Shown in pieces: positions 1 to 7,910 of a stretch of DNA of 64,000 nt. The notes under the pieces are model-generated. The model had not been told where the DNA came from. It worked only from the letters and a program-made list of their open reading frames with translations, and did not search any database. Within the stretch, counting starts at the first letter, position 1; the number at the start of each line of letters is the position of its first letter. Position numbers and translations under genes: made by a program. Origin of the DNA: an uncultured Alphaproteobacteria bacterium (GTDB taxonomy: Bacteria; Pseudomonadota; Alphaproteobacteria; RF32; CAG-239); contig CAKQNT010000006.1 of the NCBI GenBank assembly GCA_934255405.1, forward strand, positions 35,278 to 99,277. The letters run 5' to 3'.

Positions 1-251
1 TTGACGAGCTGGAGCAAGTTAAGCAGAAAATGCTGAGCGGGCTGGTCTATTTGCGAGATAATCCCGAGGACGCGGCTTATATCGCCGGTTCTATGGCGGT
101 TATCGGCGCAGATTTGTCGGAGATTGAAGATATTGAGCAGAAAATAAAATCCGTGCAGTATGTCGATATTCGCAAAGCTGCGGAAAAAATGACGGTTCAT
201 GCCCCGCAAGTAACGGGAATTTTGCGACCAAAAGGAGAGCACGATGCATAG
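1..251 (+). CDS. M16 family peptidase, C-terminal fragment
   Basis: The reading frame is open from base 3, so this is the last 82 or so residues of a protein that starts outside the window. It ends at a TAG that overlaps the next start codon by 8 bases. The closing pattern (a helix with LVYLRDNPED, then a segment ending in VTGILRPK) is that of the last domain of pitrilysin/insulinase-type (M16) zinc peptidases, and the following gene is a full M16-fold protein. Alphaproteobacteria often carry such M16 genes in pairs, one catalytic and one not. I infer that this truncated one is the catalytic partner, but the HxxEH region lies outside the window. Confidence 0.7.
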   Translation, partial: DELEQVKQKMLSGLVYLRDNPEDAAYIAGSMAVIGADLSEIEDIEQKIKSVQYVDIRKAAEKMTVHAPQVTGILRPKGEHDA

Positions 252-1647
252 AGCGCCCCGATATCGTCGCCATGGTTGGCGCAAATGGTTGGCAGCGGTC
301 GCAGTGGCTGCCGCGGCAGGGTTGGCGTATGTTAATTGGCCGTTGTGGAAGAGTTTTTCACCGCAGGATTTAATCACAAATTCAGAACTGAAGGAAAAAT
401 CTTTGGCGTTGCCGGTGCGAGAGATAACTGCTCCGGTGAGCAAGCTGAAAGCCTATTTGCTGGAAGACAAGACTAATCCTATTGTTAGCTTGAGTTTTAT
501 TTTTAAGAATGCCGGATATGCCAGCGATAATGAGTATGAGCAAGGAATTGCTCAGATGGCGGCGGCTTTGTTGACAGAGGGAGCTGGTCAATATTCAGGG
601 CAGAAACTTAAAGAAGAGTTGGAGAGTCGTGCCATAAATGTTTCTTTTGCCGCGCAAAAAGATGATTTTGTCGGTTCTATGCTGACAACATCGGCCAATT
701 TGGGTAAGGCGGCGGAGTTTTTGCGGCTGATGCTGGAGGCTCCGAGGTTTGATGAGGCAGATATGGCCAGAGTGCGGGCGCAAATGACAGAGGCTCTGCG
801 GCGGCAAAGCGAAAATCCGTCACGGGTTTTGGAATTGAAATTTGCCGAAGAAATGTACGGAAAGCACCCGTATTCGCGCAATCCTTTGGGAAGAGCGGAA
901 GATATCAACAAAATAACGGCGACGGATTTGCGCAAATTTGCTATGGATAATTTTAGCCGCAATAATTTGATAATCGGTATTGCCGGCGATGTTTCTGCCA
1001 GTGACGCAGAGAATCTGGTTGATAAAATTTTTGCCGGTCTGCCACAGAGCGGACAGATGAATTTTGTGCGCAATGCAGAGATTAAGTTTGACGGGCGCAC
1101 TAAAAAAATCAGCAAAAACAGCGGTCAAAATATGTTTATGGGAGCAATGCGCGGGGTGGGGCGCAATGATGAAGATTTTTATCCGCTGTATGTAGCTAAT
1201 TATATTTGGGGCGGGGCAGGGTTAACCTCAAGATTGTCTCAGCAAATACGTGAAAAAGAAGCGCTAACTTATGGAATTTATTCGTATTTGGGGGTTGATG
1301 ATAAGTCGCCGTTGTTGGTGGCGGCATTTGCTTCTACGGCAGATAAATTTGCCAAAGCAGAAAAATTGTTGGCAGAAGAGACAGAGCGAATGCAGCGCAA
1401 AGGTATTTCAACAGAAGAGTTGCTTGCCGCCAAAAATTATCTGACAGCTTCTTACAATTTGCGGTTTGCTTCAATTGAAAATATCTCTGAGATATTGACA
1501 GCGATGCAAAAATACAATTTAGGGCTGGATTTTTTGCAAAAAAGAAATGATTATGTTTCTAACGTAAGTTTGGAGCAAGTGAACGCCGCTGCTAAGAGGT
1601 ATTTTGACAAGGACTATATGGTTAAAATTGAACTTGGTCAGTTTTAA
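244..1647 (+). CDS. M16 family peptidase-like protein, probably non-catalytic subunit
   Basis: 467 residues. An N-terminal basic stretch and hydrophobic segment (about residues 14-31) form a signal anchor, so the protein is probably periplasmic or membrane-tethered. Two M16 domains follow. In catalytic members the first contains HxxEH. Here the equivalent place (residues 104-108, QMAAA, after a conserved-looking GI) has no histidine or glutamate, so zinc binding and proteolysis are not expected. The second half keeps the usual M16 features (GGAGLTSRLSQQIREKEALTYGIYS-like substrate-binding region, about residues 320-345). It overlaps the upstream M16 gene by 8 bases, which fits translational coupling and a two-subunit peptidase. 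Confidence 0.85.
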   Translation: MHRAPRYRRHGWRKWLAAVAVAAAAGLAYVNWPLWKSFSPQDLITNSELKEKSLALPVREITAPVSKLKAYLLEDKTNPIVSLSFIFKNAGYASDNEYEQGIAQMAAALLTEGAGQYSGQKLKEELESRAINVSFAAQKDDFVGSMLTTSANLGKAAEFLRLMLEAPRFDEADMARVRAQMTEALRRQSENPSRVLELKFAEEMYGKHPYSRNPLGRAEDINKITATDLRKFAMDNFSRNNLIIGIAGDVSASDAENLVDKIFAGLPQSGQMNFVRNAEIKFDGRTKKISKNSGQNMFMGAMRGVGRNDEDFYPLYVANYIWGGAGLTSRLSQQIREKEALTYGIYSYLGVDDKSPLLVAAFASTADKFAKAEKLLAEETERMQRKGISTEELLAAKNYLTASYNLRFASIENISEILTAMQKYNLGLDFLQKRNDYVSNVSLEQVNAAAKRYFDKDYMVKIELGQF

Positions 1648-1671
1648 TCGGAATTTTGGGAGTAAAGAATA

Positions 1672-3324
1672 ATGTTCGGAATTTCATCAGAAGTTAATAA
1701 GAGCAAAGCATGGAAAAAATTGGAAAAACATTATAAGAAAATGCGCAATGTGGAAATGCGCGGTTTGTTTCGCAAAGATCCACAGCGTGCCGAGCGCTAT
1801 AATATTAATCTTGAAGCGATGATGTTCGATTATTCTAAGAATCGTATTACCGATCGGACTCTGGTTCATTTGATAAATCTGGCCAAAGAATCCGGATTGT
1901 CTGAAAAAATTGAGGCAATGTTTAAAGGTGAAAAGATTAACAATACCGAGAATCGCGCGGTGTTGCATGTGGCTTTGCGCAATCGGGAAAACACCCCCAT
2001 TTATGTAGATGGCAAAAATGTTATGCCGGAAGTTAATGCGGTTTTGGCAAAAATGCGGCAGTTTTCTGAGGCGGTGCGTTTGGGTAAATTTACCGGACAA
2101 ACCGGTAAAAAGTTAACCAATATTGTTAATATCGGTATCGGAGGCTCTGATTTGGGGCCAAAAATGGCGGCTGAAGCCTTGCGCAAATATTGGGCAAAAG
2201 ATATTAACTGCTACTTTATTTCTAATATTGACGGAACGGCTTGCGCCGAGGTTTTGAATAAAATAAATCCGGAAGAAACGCTGTTTATTATCTGCTCTAA
2301 AACTTTTACCACTATTGAAACTCTGACAAACGCACGCACGTGTCGCAAATGGTTGGTCGATGCTTTGGGGGAACACGCGGTTTCCAAGCATTTTGTGGCG
2401 GTTTCTACCAACGCCAAAGAAGTTGCAAAATTTGGCATTGATACGGAAAATATGTTTGAATTTTGGGATTTTGTAGGCGGCAGATATTCTATGTGGTCGG
2501 CTATCGGACTTTCAATCGCTATTGCTGTCGGTATGGATAATTTTGAAAAAATGCTCGATGGCGCACATGAAATGGATATGCATTTTAAATATACCGCGTT
2601 TTCTAAAAATATTCCGGTTATTATGGCGTTGTTGAGTATTTGGTATAGTGACTTTTTCCACTGGAATACTATGGCGGTTATTCCATACGATCAGTATTTG
2701 TGCTATGTGCCTTCTTATTTGCAACAGCTGGTGATGGAAAGTAACGGCAAATTTATTACTAAAGACGACCAAAAAATCAAATATACCACTTCTCCGGTTT
2801 TGTTTGGCGGGGCGGGAACAGATGTTCAGCATTCGTTTTTCCAGATGATTCATCAGGGAACGTCTATTGTGCCGGTTGATTTTATAATTCCGGCGATTTC
2901 TCATAATGAGATTGGAGATCATCACGAGATTTTGGTGGCTAATGTTTTGGCGCAAGGTGAAGCCCTGATGAAAGGCAAAACCGAAAAAGAAGCTTATGAT
3001 GAGATGCGTCGTGCCGGTAAAACCAAGGAAGAGGCTAAGCGTCTTAAAAAATACAAGAGTTTTCCGGGGAACCGCCCGTCTAATACAATCGTATTCAAAA
3101 AAATTGATCCCTATACTTTGGGTATGTTGATTGCCGCTTATGAACACAAAACTTTTGTAGAAGGCGTGATTTGGAATATTGATTCCTTTGACCAGATGGG
3201 GGTTGAGCTTGGAAAACAGATGGCGCTGAGTATTTTGCCGGAACTACAGAGCAATGCCTCCAGCATAAGCCATGATTCTTCAACCGAAAAATTGATTGCC
3301 ACAATTAAACGTTTGAGAAAATAA
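1672..3324 (+). CDS. pgi: Glucose-6-phosphate isomerase
   Basis: 550 residues, the normal length for bacterial Pgi, which interconverts glucose 6-phosphate and fructose 6-phosphate in the cytoplasm. The phosphosugar-binding loop GIGGSDLGP lies at about residues 155-163. The first family signature (FVGGRYSMWSAIGL) lies at about 265-278 and the second (FDQMGVELGKQMA) near the C-terminus. The start is ATG preceded by GGGAG about 10 bases upstream. The stop codon directly abuts the mutL start, so the two are probably co-transcribed, although their functions are unrelated. Nothing in the sequence is unusual. Confidence 0.97.
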   Translation: MFGISSEVNKSKAWKKLEKHYKKMRNVEMRGLFRKDPQRAERYNINLEAMMFDYSKNRITDRTLVHLINLAKESGLSEKIEAMFKGEKINNTENRAVLHVALRNRENTPIYVDGKNVMPEVNAVLAKMRQFSEAVRLGKFTGQTGKKLTNIVNIGIGGSDLGPKMAAEALRKYWAKDINCYFISNIDGTACAEVLNKINPEETLFIICSKTFTTIETLTNARTCRKWLVDALGEHAVSKHFVAVSTNAKEVAKFGIDTENMFEFWDFVGGRYSMWSAIGLSIAIAVGMDNFEKMLDGAHEMDMHFKYTAFSKNIPVIMALLSIWYSDFFHWNTMAVIPYDQYLCYVPSYLQQLVMESNGKFITKDDQKIKYTTSPVLFGGAGTDVQHSFFQMIHQGTSIVPVDFIIPAISHNEIGDHHEILVANVLAQGEALMKGKTEKEAYDEMRRAGKTKEEAKRLKKYKSFPGNRPSNTIVFKKIDPYTLGMLIAAYEHKTFVEGVIWNIDSFDQMGVELGKQMALSILPELQSNASSISHDSSTEKLIATIKRLRK

Positions 3325-5145
3325 ATGTCAATCAGAATTCTGCCATCAAATTTGGTTAATCAAATTGCCGCCGGTGAGGTGGTCGAAAGACCTGCCTCAG
3401 TGGTTAAGGAGTTGGTGGAAAATGCCATAGACGCGGGAGCAACTTCTGTGGAGGTGCGTTTGAGCGAGGGTGGCAAAACCCTGATTGCGATAACCGATAA
3501 CGGCAAAGGCATGGCGCCTGATGAGCTGAGATTGGCGGTTGAGCGCCATGCAACCTCAAAATTGCCGGATGATAATCTGTTTAATATCAATTTCTTAGGT
3601 TTCCGCGGAGAGGCGCTGCCGTCTATTGCTTCGGTGGCCAGATTATCAATATTCAGCCGAACAGCTGATGAAGACAGCGGTTGGAAAATAGAGGTTAACG
3701 GCGGAGCGAAAAGTGAGGTGTCTCCGGCGGCGCAAGCCAAAGGCACCAGAATTGAAGTGCGTGATTTGTTTTATGCTACTCCGGCACGGCTCAAGTTCTT
3801 GAAAACCGCCGCCGCTGAGGCTGCTCAGTGTTCGGATATATTGCAAAGGATTGCTCTGGCGAACCCGAACGTGGCTTTCAGTCTCTATGAAAATGATAAA
3901 AAGAAATTTGCTTTGCCTATATGTAATGGTGATTTGTTTGATGCCAGATTGGAGCGAATTTCAGCCGTTTTGGGGCGTGAGTTTGGTGATAATTCTATTT
4001 TAATCTCGGCAGAAAGAGAAAGCGTTAAAATAAGCGGTTATACCTCTTTGCCAACGCTGAACAAGGCTAATTCATTGTCGCAATTTTTGTTTGTGAATAA
4101 TCGACCGGTGCGCGATAAGTTGTTGCTTGGGGCTATCCGCGGAGCATATCAAGATGTATTGGCGCAGGGGCGTTATCCAATGTGCGCGCTGTTTTTTGAT
4201 GTAGATCCTCGCTATGTTGATGTAAATGTGCATCCGGCCAAGGCAGAAGTGCGTTTTTATGACAATGCGCTGGTGCGGGGGCTGTTGGTCAGCTCAATTC
4301 GGAACGCGCTTAATCTGCATTCTAACCGCACATCCTCAAATGTGTTGAACTTAGAACAATTGGTGCATGATAAAATACCAGATTTCAGTGCCTCAACGCC
4401 GGAGGACGGTTGTTTGAGGGAGGCGGAAATTCCTAATCGCAGTTATCAGCCGTTTTCATACGCATATCGTCCGCAGCCGGCAAAACAGGCGGCTTTACCT
4501 GAATTGGAGCGCAAGTTTTCGGTGCGGGTTGAAGAAGTTGAAGATGTGGTGGATCGCAGCGATATCGGACCTTTGGGATTAGCTAAAGCCCAATTTCATG
4601 ACACATATATCATTTCTCAGACCGAAGACAGTCTGATTATTACCGATCAGCACGCTGCGCATGAGCGAATTGTAATGGAAAAACTCAAAGCCGGACTTCG
4701 CGAGGGAAGAGTAGCAACCCAGATTTTGCTGATTCCTGAGGTGGTGGATTTGCCATCAGCAGAAAAAACAAGAATTTTGGCGGCGGCAGAAGATTTAGCA
4801 AAGCTTGGTTTGGTGATAGAAGAGTTTGGCACTACCGCGGTTTTGGTGCGTGAGACACCGGCGCTCTTAGGTGAAATTGATGTCAAACAACTAGTAGAAG
4901 ATTTGGCAGAACAAATGGCCGAGTGGGGCAGTGGTTTTGAGTTAACCGAAAAGCTTCATTTGGTTTGTGCCACCATCGCTTGCCATGGTTCCGTTCGTGC
5001 CGGTCGTCGCCTAAATATAGACGAGATGAATCGCCTGCTGCGAGATATGGAGAAAACTCCCCATTCCGGACAATGCAATCATGGACGCCCTACTTATGTG
5101 GAGTTGAAGATTGTGGATATAGGGCATTTGTTCGACCGATGCTAA
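3325..5145 (+). CDS. mutL: DNA mismatch repair protein MutL
   Basis: 606 residues. MutL links MutS mismatch recognition to strand incision. The N-terminal GHKL ATPase is complete: NQIAAGEVV at residues 12-20, E29 and N33 in the ELVENAIDAGAT motif, and GFRGEAL at 92-98. The C-terminal domain contains DQHAAHERIVME starting at about residue 441, which matches the DQHA(x)2E(x)4E metal-binding motif of nicking MutL proteins. This protein is therefore expected to be an endonuclease, as in bacteria that lack MutH. The gene starts at the base after the pgi stop codon. No ribosome-binding site is obvious in that junction beyond the pgi coding end. Confidence 0.96.
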   Translation: MSIRILPSNLVNQIAAGEVVERPASVVKELVENAIDAGATSVEVRLSEGGKTLIAITDNGKGMAPDELRLAVERHATSKLPDDNLFNINFLGFRGEALPSIASVARLSIFSRTADEDSGWKIEVNGGAKSEVSPAAQAKGTRIEVRDLFYATPARLKFLKTAAAEAAQCSDILQRIALANPNVAFSLYENDKKKFALPICNGDLFDARLERISAVLGREFGDNSILISAERESVKISGYTSLPTLNKANSLSQFLFVNNRPVRDKLLLGAIRGAYQDVLAQGRYPMCALFFDVDPRYVDVNVHPAKAEVRFYDNALVRGLLVSSIRNALNLHSNRTSSNVLNLEQLVHDKIPDFSASTPEDGCLREAEIPNRSYQPFSYAYRPQPAKQAALPELERKFSVRVEEVEDVVDRSDIGPLGLAKAQFHDTYIISQTEDSLIITDQHAAHERIVMEKLKAGLREGRVATQILLIPEVVDLPSAEKTRILAAAEDLAKLGLVIEEFGTTAVLVRETPALLGEIDVKQLVEDLAEQMAEWGSGFELTEKLHLVCATIACHGSVRAGRRLNIDEMNRLLRDMEKTPHSGQCNHGRPTYVELKIVDIGHLFDRC

Positions 5146-5168
5146 ACAAGCTCGTCCAGCAGCGCATC

Positions 5169-5248
5169 TAGAGGTATTTAGTTCGGTCTCGGAAAATTCA
5201 TGTACTACTATGTACACTAAAATTTTCCTCGCCTTCTAAATACCTCTA
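5169..5248. repeat. Palindromic element 1
   Basis: Imperfect inverted repeat of about 80 bases. The outer arms TAGAGGTATTTAG (5169-5181) and CTAAATACCTCTA (5236-5248) are perfectly complementary. The inner parts pair with a few mismatches down to a central motif reading CATGTACTACTATGTACAC (5199-5217). The centre and the TAGAG ends are shared with the neighbouring element at 5313-5392, while the rest of the arms is different. Confidence 0.75.
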
Positions 5249-5312
5249 TTTACACTACCAGCCGAGCTTGTTGGAAATCGTGCAAAGAGGGCGAGGTTGT
5301 CTAGAGGTTTTC

Positions 5313-5392
5313 TAGAGCGATTTGCGCAGGACGGCGACATCCTCATTTACTAGTATGTAAACTCCGGTGTCGCCGCCTTTCAAATCACTCTA
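5313..5392. repeat. Palindromic element 2
   Basis: Second imperfect palindrome of the same size. The outer arms are TAGAGCGATTTG (5313-5324) and CAAATCACTCTA (5381-5392). The inner arms are GGCGACATCC and its near-complement CCGGTGTCGCC, and the centre reads CATTTACTAGTATGTAAAC. Its centre matches that of element 1 at 16 of 19 positions and the TAGAG termini are the same, but the stems differ and remain self-complementary. Confidence 0.75.
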
Positions 5393-5557
5393 TAAAATTC
5401 ACTATCCAACCTCGCTTAAGATAGTGCAATCTAAGTCTTCCCTCTTGATGGGGGAAGATTTAGATGGGGGTGAAAGGGGAAGTTTATGTAACTCTTCGCC
5501 TTCGCTTAAGATGGTGCTGCGTGGAATCTTAAATGCTAATTTAAAGGACAAGATAAA

Positions 5558-6334
5558 ATGTTGAATGAAGTATATTTGCAAGGATTTTTAGCAGCGTTGG
5601 CAGCTGGTTTGGTGACCGGTGTCGGCGGGTTTTGCATATTTTTCAAAAAGCATTATCTAAAACCGGAGATTAATCAGCTTTTGAATTTGGCGGCAGGGAT
5701 TATGCTGGCAGCCTCTTTCTTCTCGCTGTTGGTGCCGGCTATGGAAGAGATTATGCTGGAGCCGCAAAATATTTATACCTCGGCATTGGGGTTTGTGGCG
5801 GCGGTGTTTGGCGGGGTATTGCTGGTATGGATTCTTAATTTGGCAATTCCGCATGAGCATAATGCGATGGGGCGCCACGGGCCGCATTTTGATATTAAAA
5901 AGGCTTGGTTGTTCATTATTGCCATTACACTTCACAAGCTGCCAGAAGGTTTGGCTGTCGGGGTAGCATACGGAGCGGAGAATATTGTGAATCCGCTTTC
6001 TTTGGTGTTGGGAATTGCCGGACACAATATTCCTGAGGGATTGACTATTGCCATATCTTTGGTAGCCGCAGGTAACAGCCGCCTGCGAGCCGCCGTGACC
6101 GCTTGCGTTATCGGATTAGTGCAGCCGTTGGGAGCAATTATCGGGCTGTTTATGATGGGTATCAGTTTTAATATTGTGCCATACGGCATGGCTTTGGCCG
6201 GCGGCACGTTGCTGTTTGTGGTGATTAATGAAATATTGCCGGAAACTTATGGCGCCAAAGAAACCAATAAGTCTGCGGCGGCTGTGTTTATCGGCTTTAT
6301 TGTCATGACTTATCTGACAATGATTTTGGACTAA
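5558..6334 (+). CDS. ZIP family divalent metal transporter
   Basis: 258 residues with about eight hydrophobic segments. ZIP proteins import Zn(II), Fe(II) or related cations across the inner membrane. The two family motifs are present: HKLPEG starting at about residue 126 in helix 4 and HNIPEG at about residue 156 in helix 5, whose His and Glu residues form the metal path. Helix 3-4 also carries a short histidine-bearing loop (HEHNAMGRHGPH, about residues 98-110). Length and motifs fit the GufA/ZupT branch. The start ATG follows AAAGGACAAG. It appears to be a single-gene unit. The transported metal cannot be told from sequence alone. Confidence 0.9.
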   Translation: MLNEVYLQGFLAALAAGLVTGVGGFCIFFKKHYLKPEINQLLNLAAGIMLAASFFSLLVPAMEEIMLEPQNIYTSALGFVAAVFGGVLLVWILNLAIPHEHNAMGRHGPHFDIKKAWLFIIAITLHKLPEGLAVGVAYGAENIVNPLSLVLGIAGHNIPEGLTIAISLVAAGNSRLRAAVTACVIGLVQPLGAIIGLFMMGISFNIVPYGMALAGGTLLFVVINEILPETYGAKETNKSAAAVFIGFIVMTYLTMILD

Positions 6335-6409
6335 AAATCATATTTTCCCAAGTGCAGAGAGCAAAATTAGCAATAAGGATTATTTATTTGCAATTTTGCA
6401 AAAAAAAGA

Positions 6410-6438
6410 TTGACGTAGTGCCAAACATAAGTTAAATA
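6410..6438 (+). promoter_or_regulatory. Sigma-70-type promoter of tRNA-Ser(GCT)
   Basis: TTGACG (6410-6415), 17 bases, TAAATA (6433-6438), with the tRNA starting 20 bases after the -10 box. The same TTGACG-N17-TAAATA layout precedes tRNA-Ser(TGA) at 18470-18498. Confidence 0.75.
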
Positions 6439-6457
6439 TAACCCCGACACCACGAGT

Positions 6458-6545
6458 GGAGAGTTGGCAGAGTGGTAATGCAGCGGATTGCTAATCCGTC
6501 ATCGTGAATAACGATGCACAGGTTCGAGTCCTGTACTCTCCGCCA
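6458..6545 (+). tRNA. tRNA-Ser (anticodon GCT)
   Basis: 88 bases including an encoded CCA (6543-6545). The acceptor stem GGAGAGT/ACTCTCC pairs fully. The anticodon loop sits in GGATTGCTAATCC, and the long variable arm (ATCGTGAATAACGAT) is typical of tRNA-Ser. The T-arm is GGTTCGAGTCC. Unlike the other three tRNA genes in the window, it has no repeat module at its 3' end. Confidence 0.96.
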
Positions 6546-6550
6546 TTGAG

Positions 6551-6585
6551 GGCCGCCTTATTCAAATAAGGCGGCCTTTGATATC
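6551..6585 (+). terminator. Intrinsic terminator of tRNA-Ser(GCT)
   Basis: Perfect 12-bp stem GGCCGCCTTATT (6551-6562) with AATAAGGCGGCC (6565-6576). The minimal two-base loop will open to a tetraloop. It is followed by TTTGATATCTTTT. Confidence 0.8.
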
Positions 6586-6665
6586 TTTTACCAGCAAAAT
6601 AATAAAATTTAATCCGCCACGGCATTTTATCGGCGGAATAATTCTTTGTATGCGGTAAAAAGGTA

Positions 6666-7910
6666 ATGAGTAAAAAAGGTATTTCTTATAAAAATTTTAG
6701 AGCAACCGGCGGCGGTATCATATATGCAAACAGGCTGGCGCGCCGTATAATTCTGGCGGCAAAAGTTGCGGCACATTTTCGTGATGAATGGGAGTATGTA
6801 TTGTGGTTGGCTCCGGCAATCTTTTTGCAGATGCCGGATTATCGCTATAAGGTAAAAAAGGCTTTGGGGCTTGATGATTCCCAAATCAAATTTGCAGCTC
6901 ATGAGCAGTTGTCTATAAATGATAAGGTCTATTTGGAATGTCATAATGTTGCGGAGAAATATCAGGTGTTTTGCATTTTTGACGAGAGTCTGAATATTAA
7001 AAACTCTTCATCCAGCCGCACCAAGCGCTTGTTGGAGCTGCGAAACAAATTAAAATTTAGGTTGTTGTTGTCAGAATCTCCGGTCAGTTGTGGTCTGCTC
7101 GATATATATTCGCAGATGCGTTTCTTGGACACAAATATGATAGATATTACCGAAACACAGTTCAGAAATTTATTTATGCCGCAATATGTCAGTGATTTTA
7201 ATGTGCTCAAGCGTTGGTCGGAGCCTTTGTCTGAAAAGAAAATCGCATTGATGCTGAAACCATATATCATATTTAAGGAGTGGAAACAAAAAATGAATGT
7301 CAGCCATTATGATGTGTGGGTTGAATTAGATGAAGATGAGAAAGAGGTATATCGTCAGGATAAAGAAAACTTTTTGCGAGGACGCTTTAGTATTGTATAT
7401 ATGCAGGTGTTACATAGTTTTCAGTATTATTATACCATCTGTCGGCAAAAGGTAAAAAAACTGCAGGAATTGTTGGCGGAAATTGCTGCCCGTAAAGAAA
7501 AGGTGATTATTTATACCAAATATTTAAGCGAGGTAAAATTTTTGGAAGAATCGGGAATTTTGCGCGGTCGCAAATTTGTCAGAATGTTTGCCGGAACCAA
7601 TAAATTAAAGGCGGCAACTCTGTTTGATATGGATTATGACATAATGATTTGCACATATAAGGTGGAAATTCCAATATTAGCTTTGCATGGCTGTTCAAAT
7701 CTGATATATTTGAGCCAGACGTTTGATTATAAAGATAAAGCTTATCCGCTGACAAGGTTTTGGAGTGAAAAAGTGTGTCAGCTCAACATATATGATTTTT
7801 GGGTGAATACGGAACTTGAACTGTTAATGAAAAAAAGTCTGTTGCAAAAGAAAAATCTTTTGAGTAATGTATGTAAAAGTATAGCTTATGGCAGGATTGA
7901 AAATTTATGA
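6666..7910 (+). CDS. SNF2/DEAD helicase-like protein with lost ATPase motifs
   Basis: 414 residues, no signal peptide. The order of segments matches the SNF2 (superfamily 2) helicase fold: GGGIIYAN then an alanine-rich helix (residues 15-36), VLWLAPAIFL (45-54, motif Ia-like), IFDESLNIKN (104-113, motif II DExx), and LLLSESPVSCGLLDIYSQMRFLD (133-155, motif III, normally SGTP or TGTP). A C-terminal half has KVIIYTKYLSEVKFLE and ends in a motif-VI-like TRFWSEKV region. The Walker A lysine is missing: residues 21-27 read ANRLARR where GxGKT is expected. It is therefore probably not an active ATPase. Its TGA overlaps the ibrA-like ATG by four bases, so it belongs to that cassette. Its role is unknown. 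The start is uncertain because AAAAAGG lies only two bases from the ATG. Confidence 0.6.
   Translation: MSKKGISYKNFRATGGGIIYANRLARRIILAAKVAAHFRDEWEYVLWLAPAIFLQMPDYRYKVKKALGLDDSQIKFAAHEQLSINDKVYLECHNVAEKYQVFCIFDESLNIKNSSSSRTKRLLELRNKLKFRLLLSESPVSCGLLDIYSQMRFLDTNMIDITETQFRNLFMPQYVSDFNVLKRWSEPLSEKKIALMLKPYIIFKEWKQKMNVSHYDVWVELDEDEKEVYRQDKENFLRGRFSIVYMQVLHSFQYYYTICRQKVKKLQELLAEIAARKEKVIIYTKYLSEVKFLEESGILRGRKFVRMFAGTNKLKAATLFDMDYDIMICTYKVEIPILALHGCSNLIYLSQTFDYKDKAYPLTRFWSEKVCQLNIYDFWVNTELELLMKKSLLQKKNLLSNVCKSIAYGRIENL

Larger units (their letters stand above)
5146..5557. other. Non-coding repeat patch between mutL and the ZIP transporter gene
   Basis: No convincing gene. The stretch holds two long palindromic elements (listed separately at 5169-5248 and 5313-5392). 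It also has two 16-base direct repeats exactly 100 bases apart (5412-5427 and 5512-5527, differing at one base, consensus TCGCTTAAGATRGTGC), and between them a G-rich segment (GATGGGGGAAGATTTAGATG and similar). A 65-codon open frame at 5367-5564 runs through the repeats and overlaps the next start, so I do not consider it coding. Confidence 0.7.

Noticed and set aside
588..1115. 175-codon minus-strand reading frame inside the M16 gene
   Set aside because: Shadow of a well-supported coding sequence on the other strand; no family similarity.
5367..5564. 65-codon plus-strand reading frame
   Set aside because: Built from palindromic element 2 and the direct repeats, overlaps the ZIP transporter start, no ribosome-binding site.
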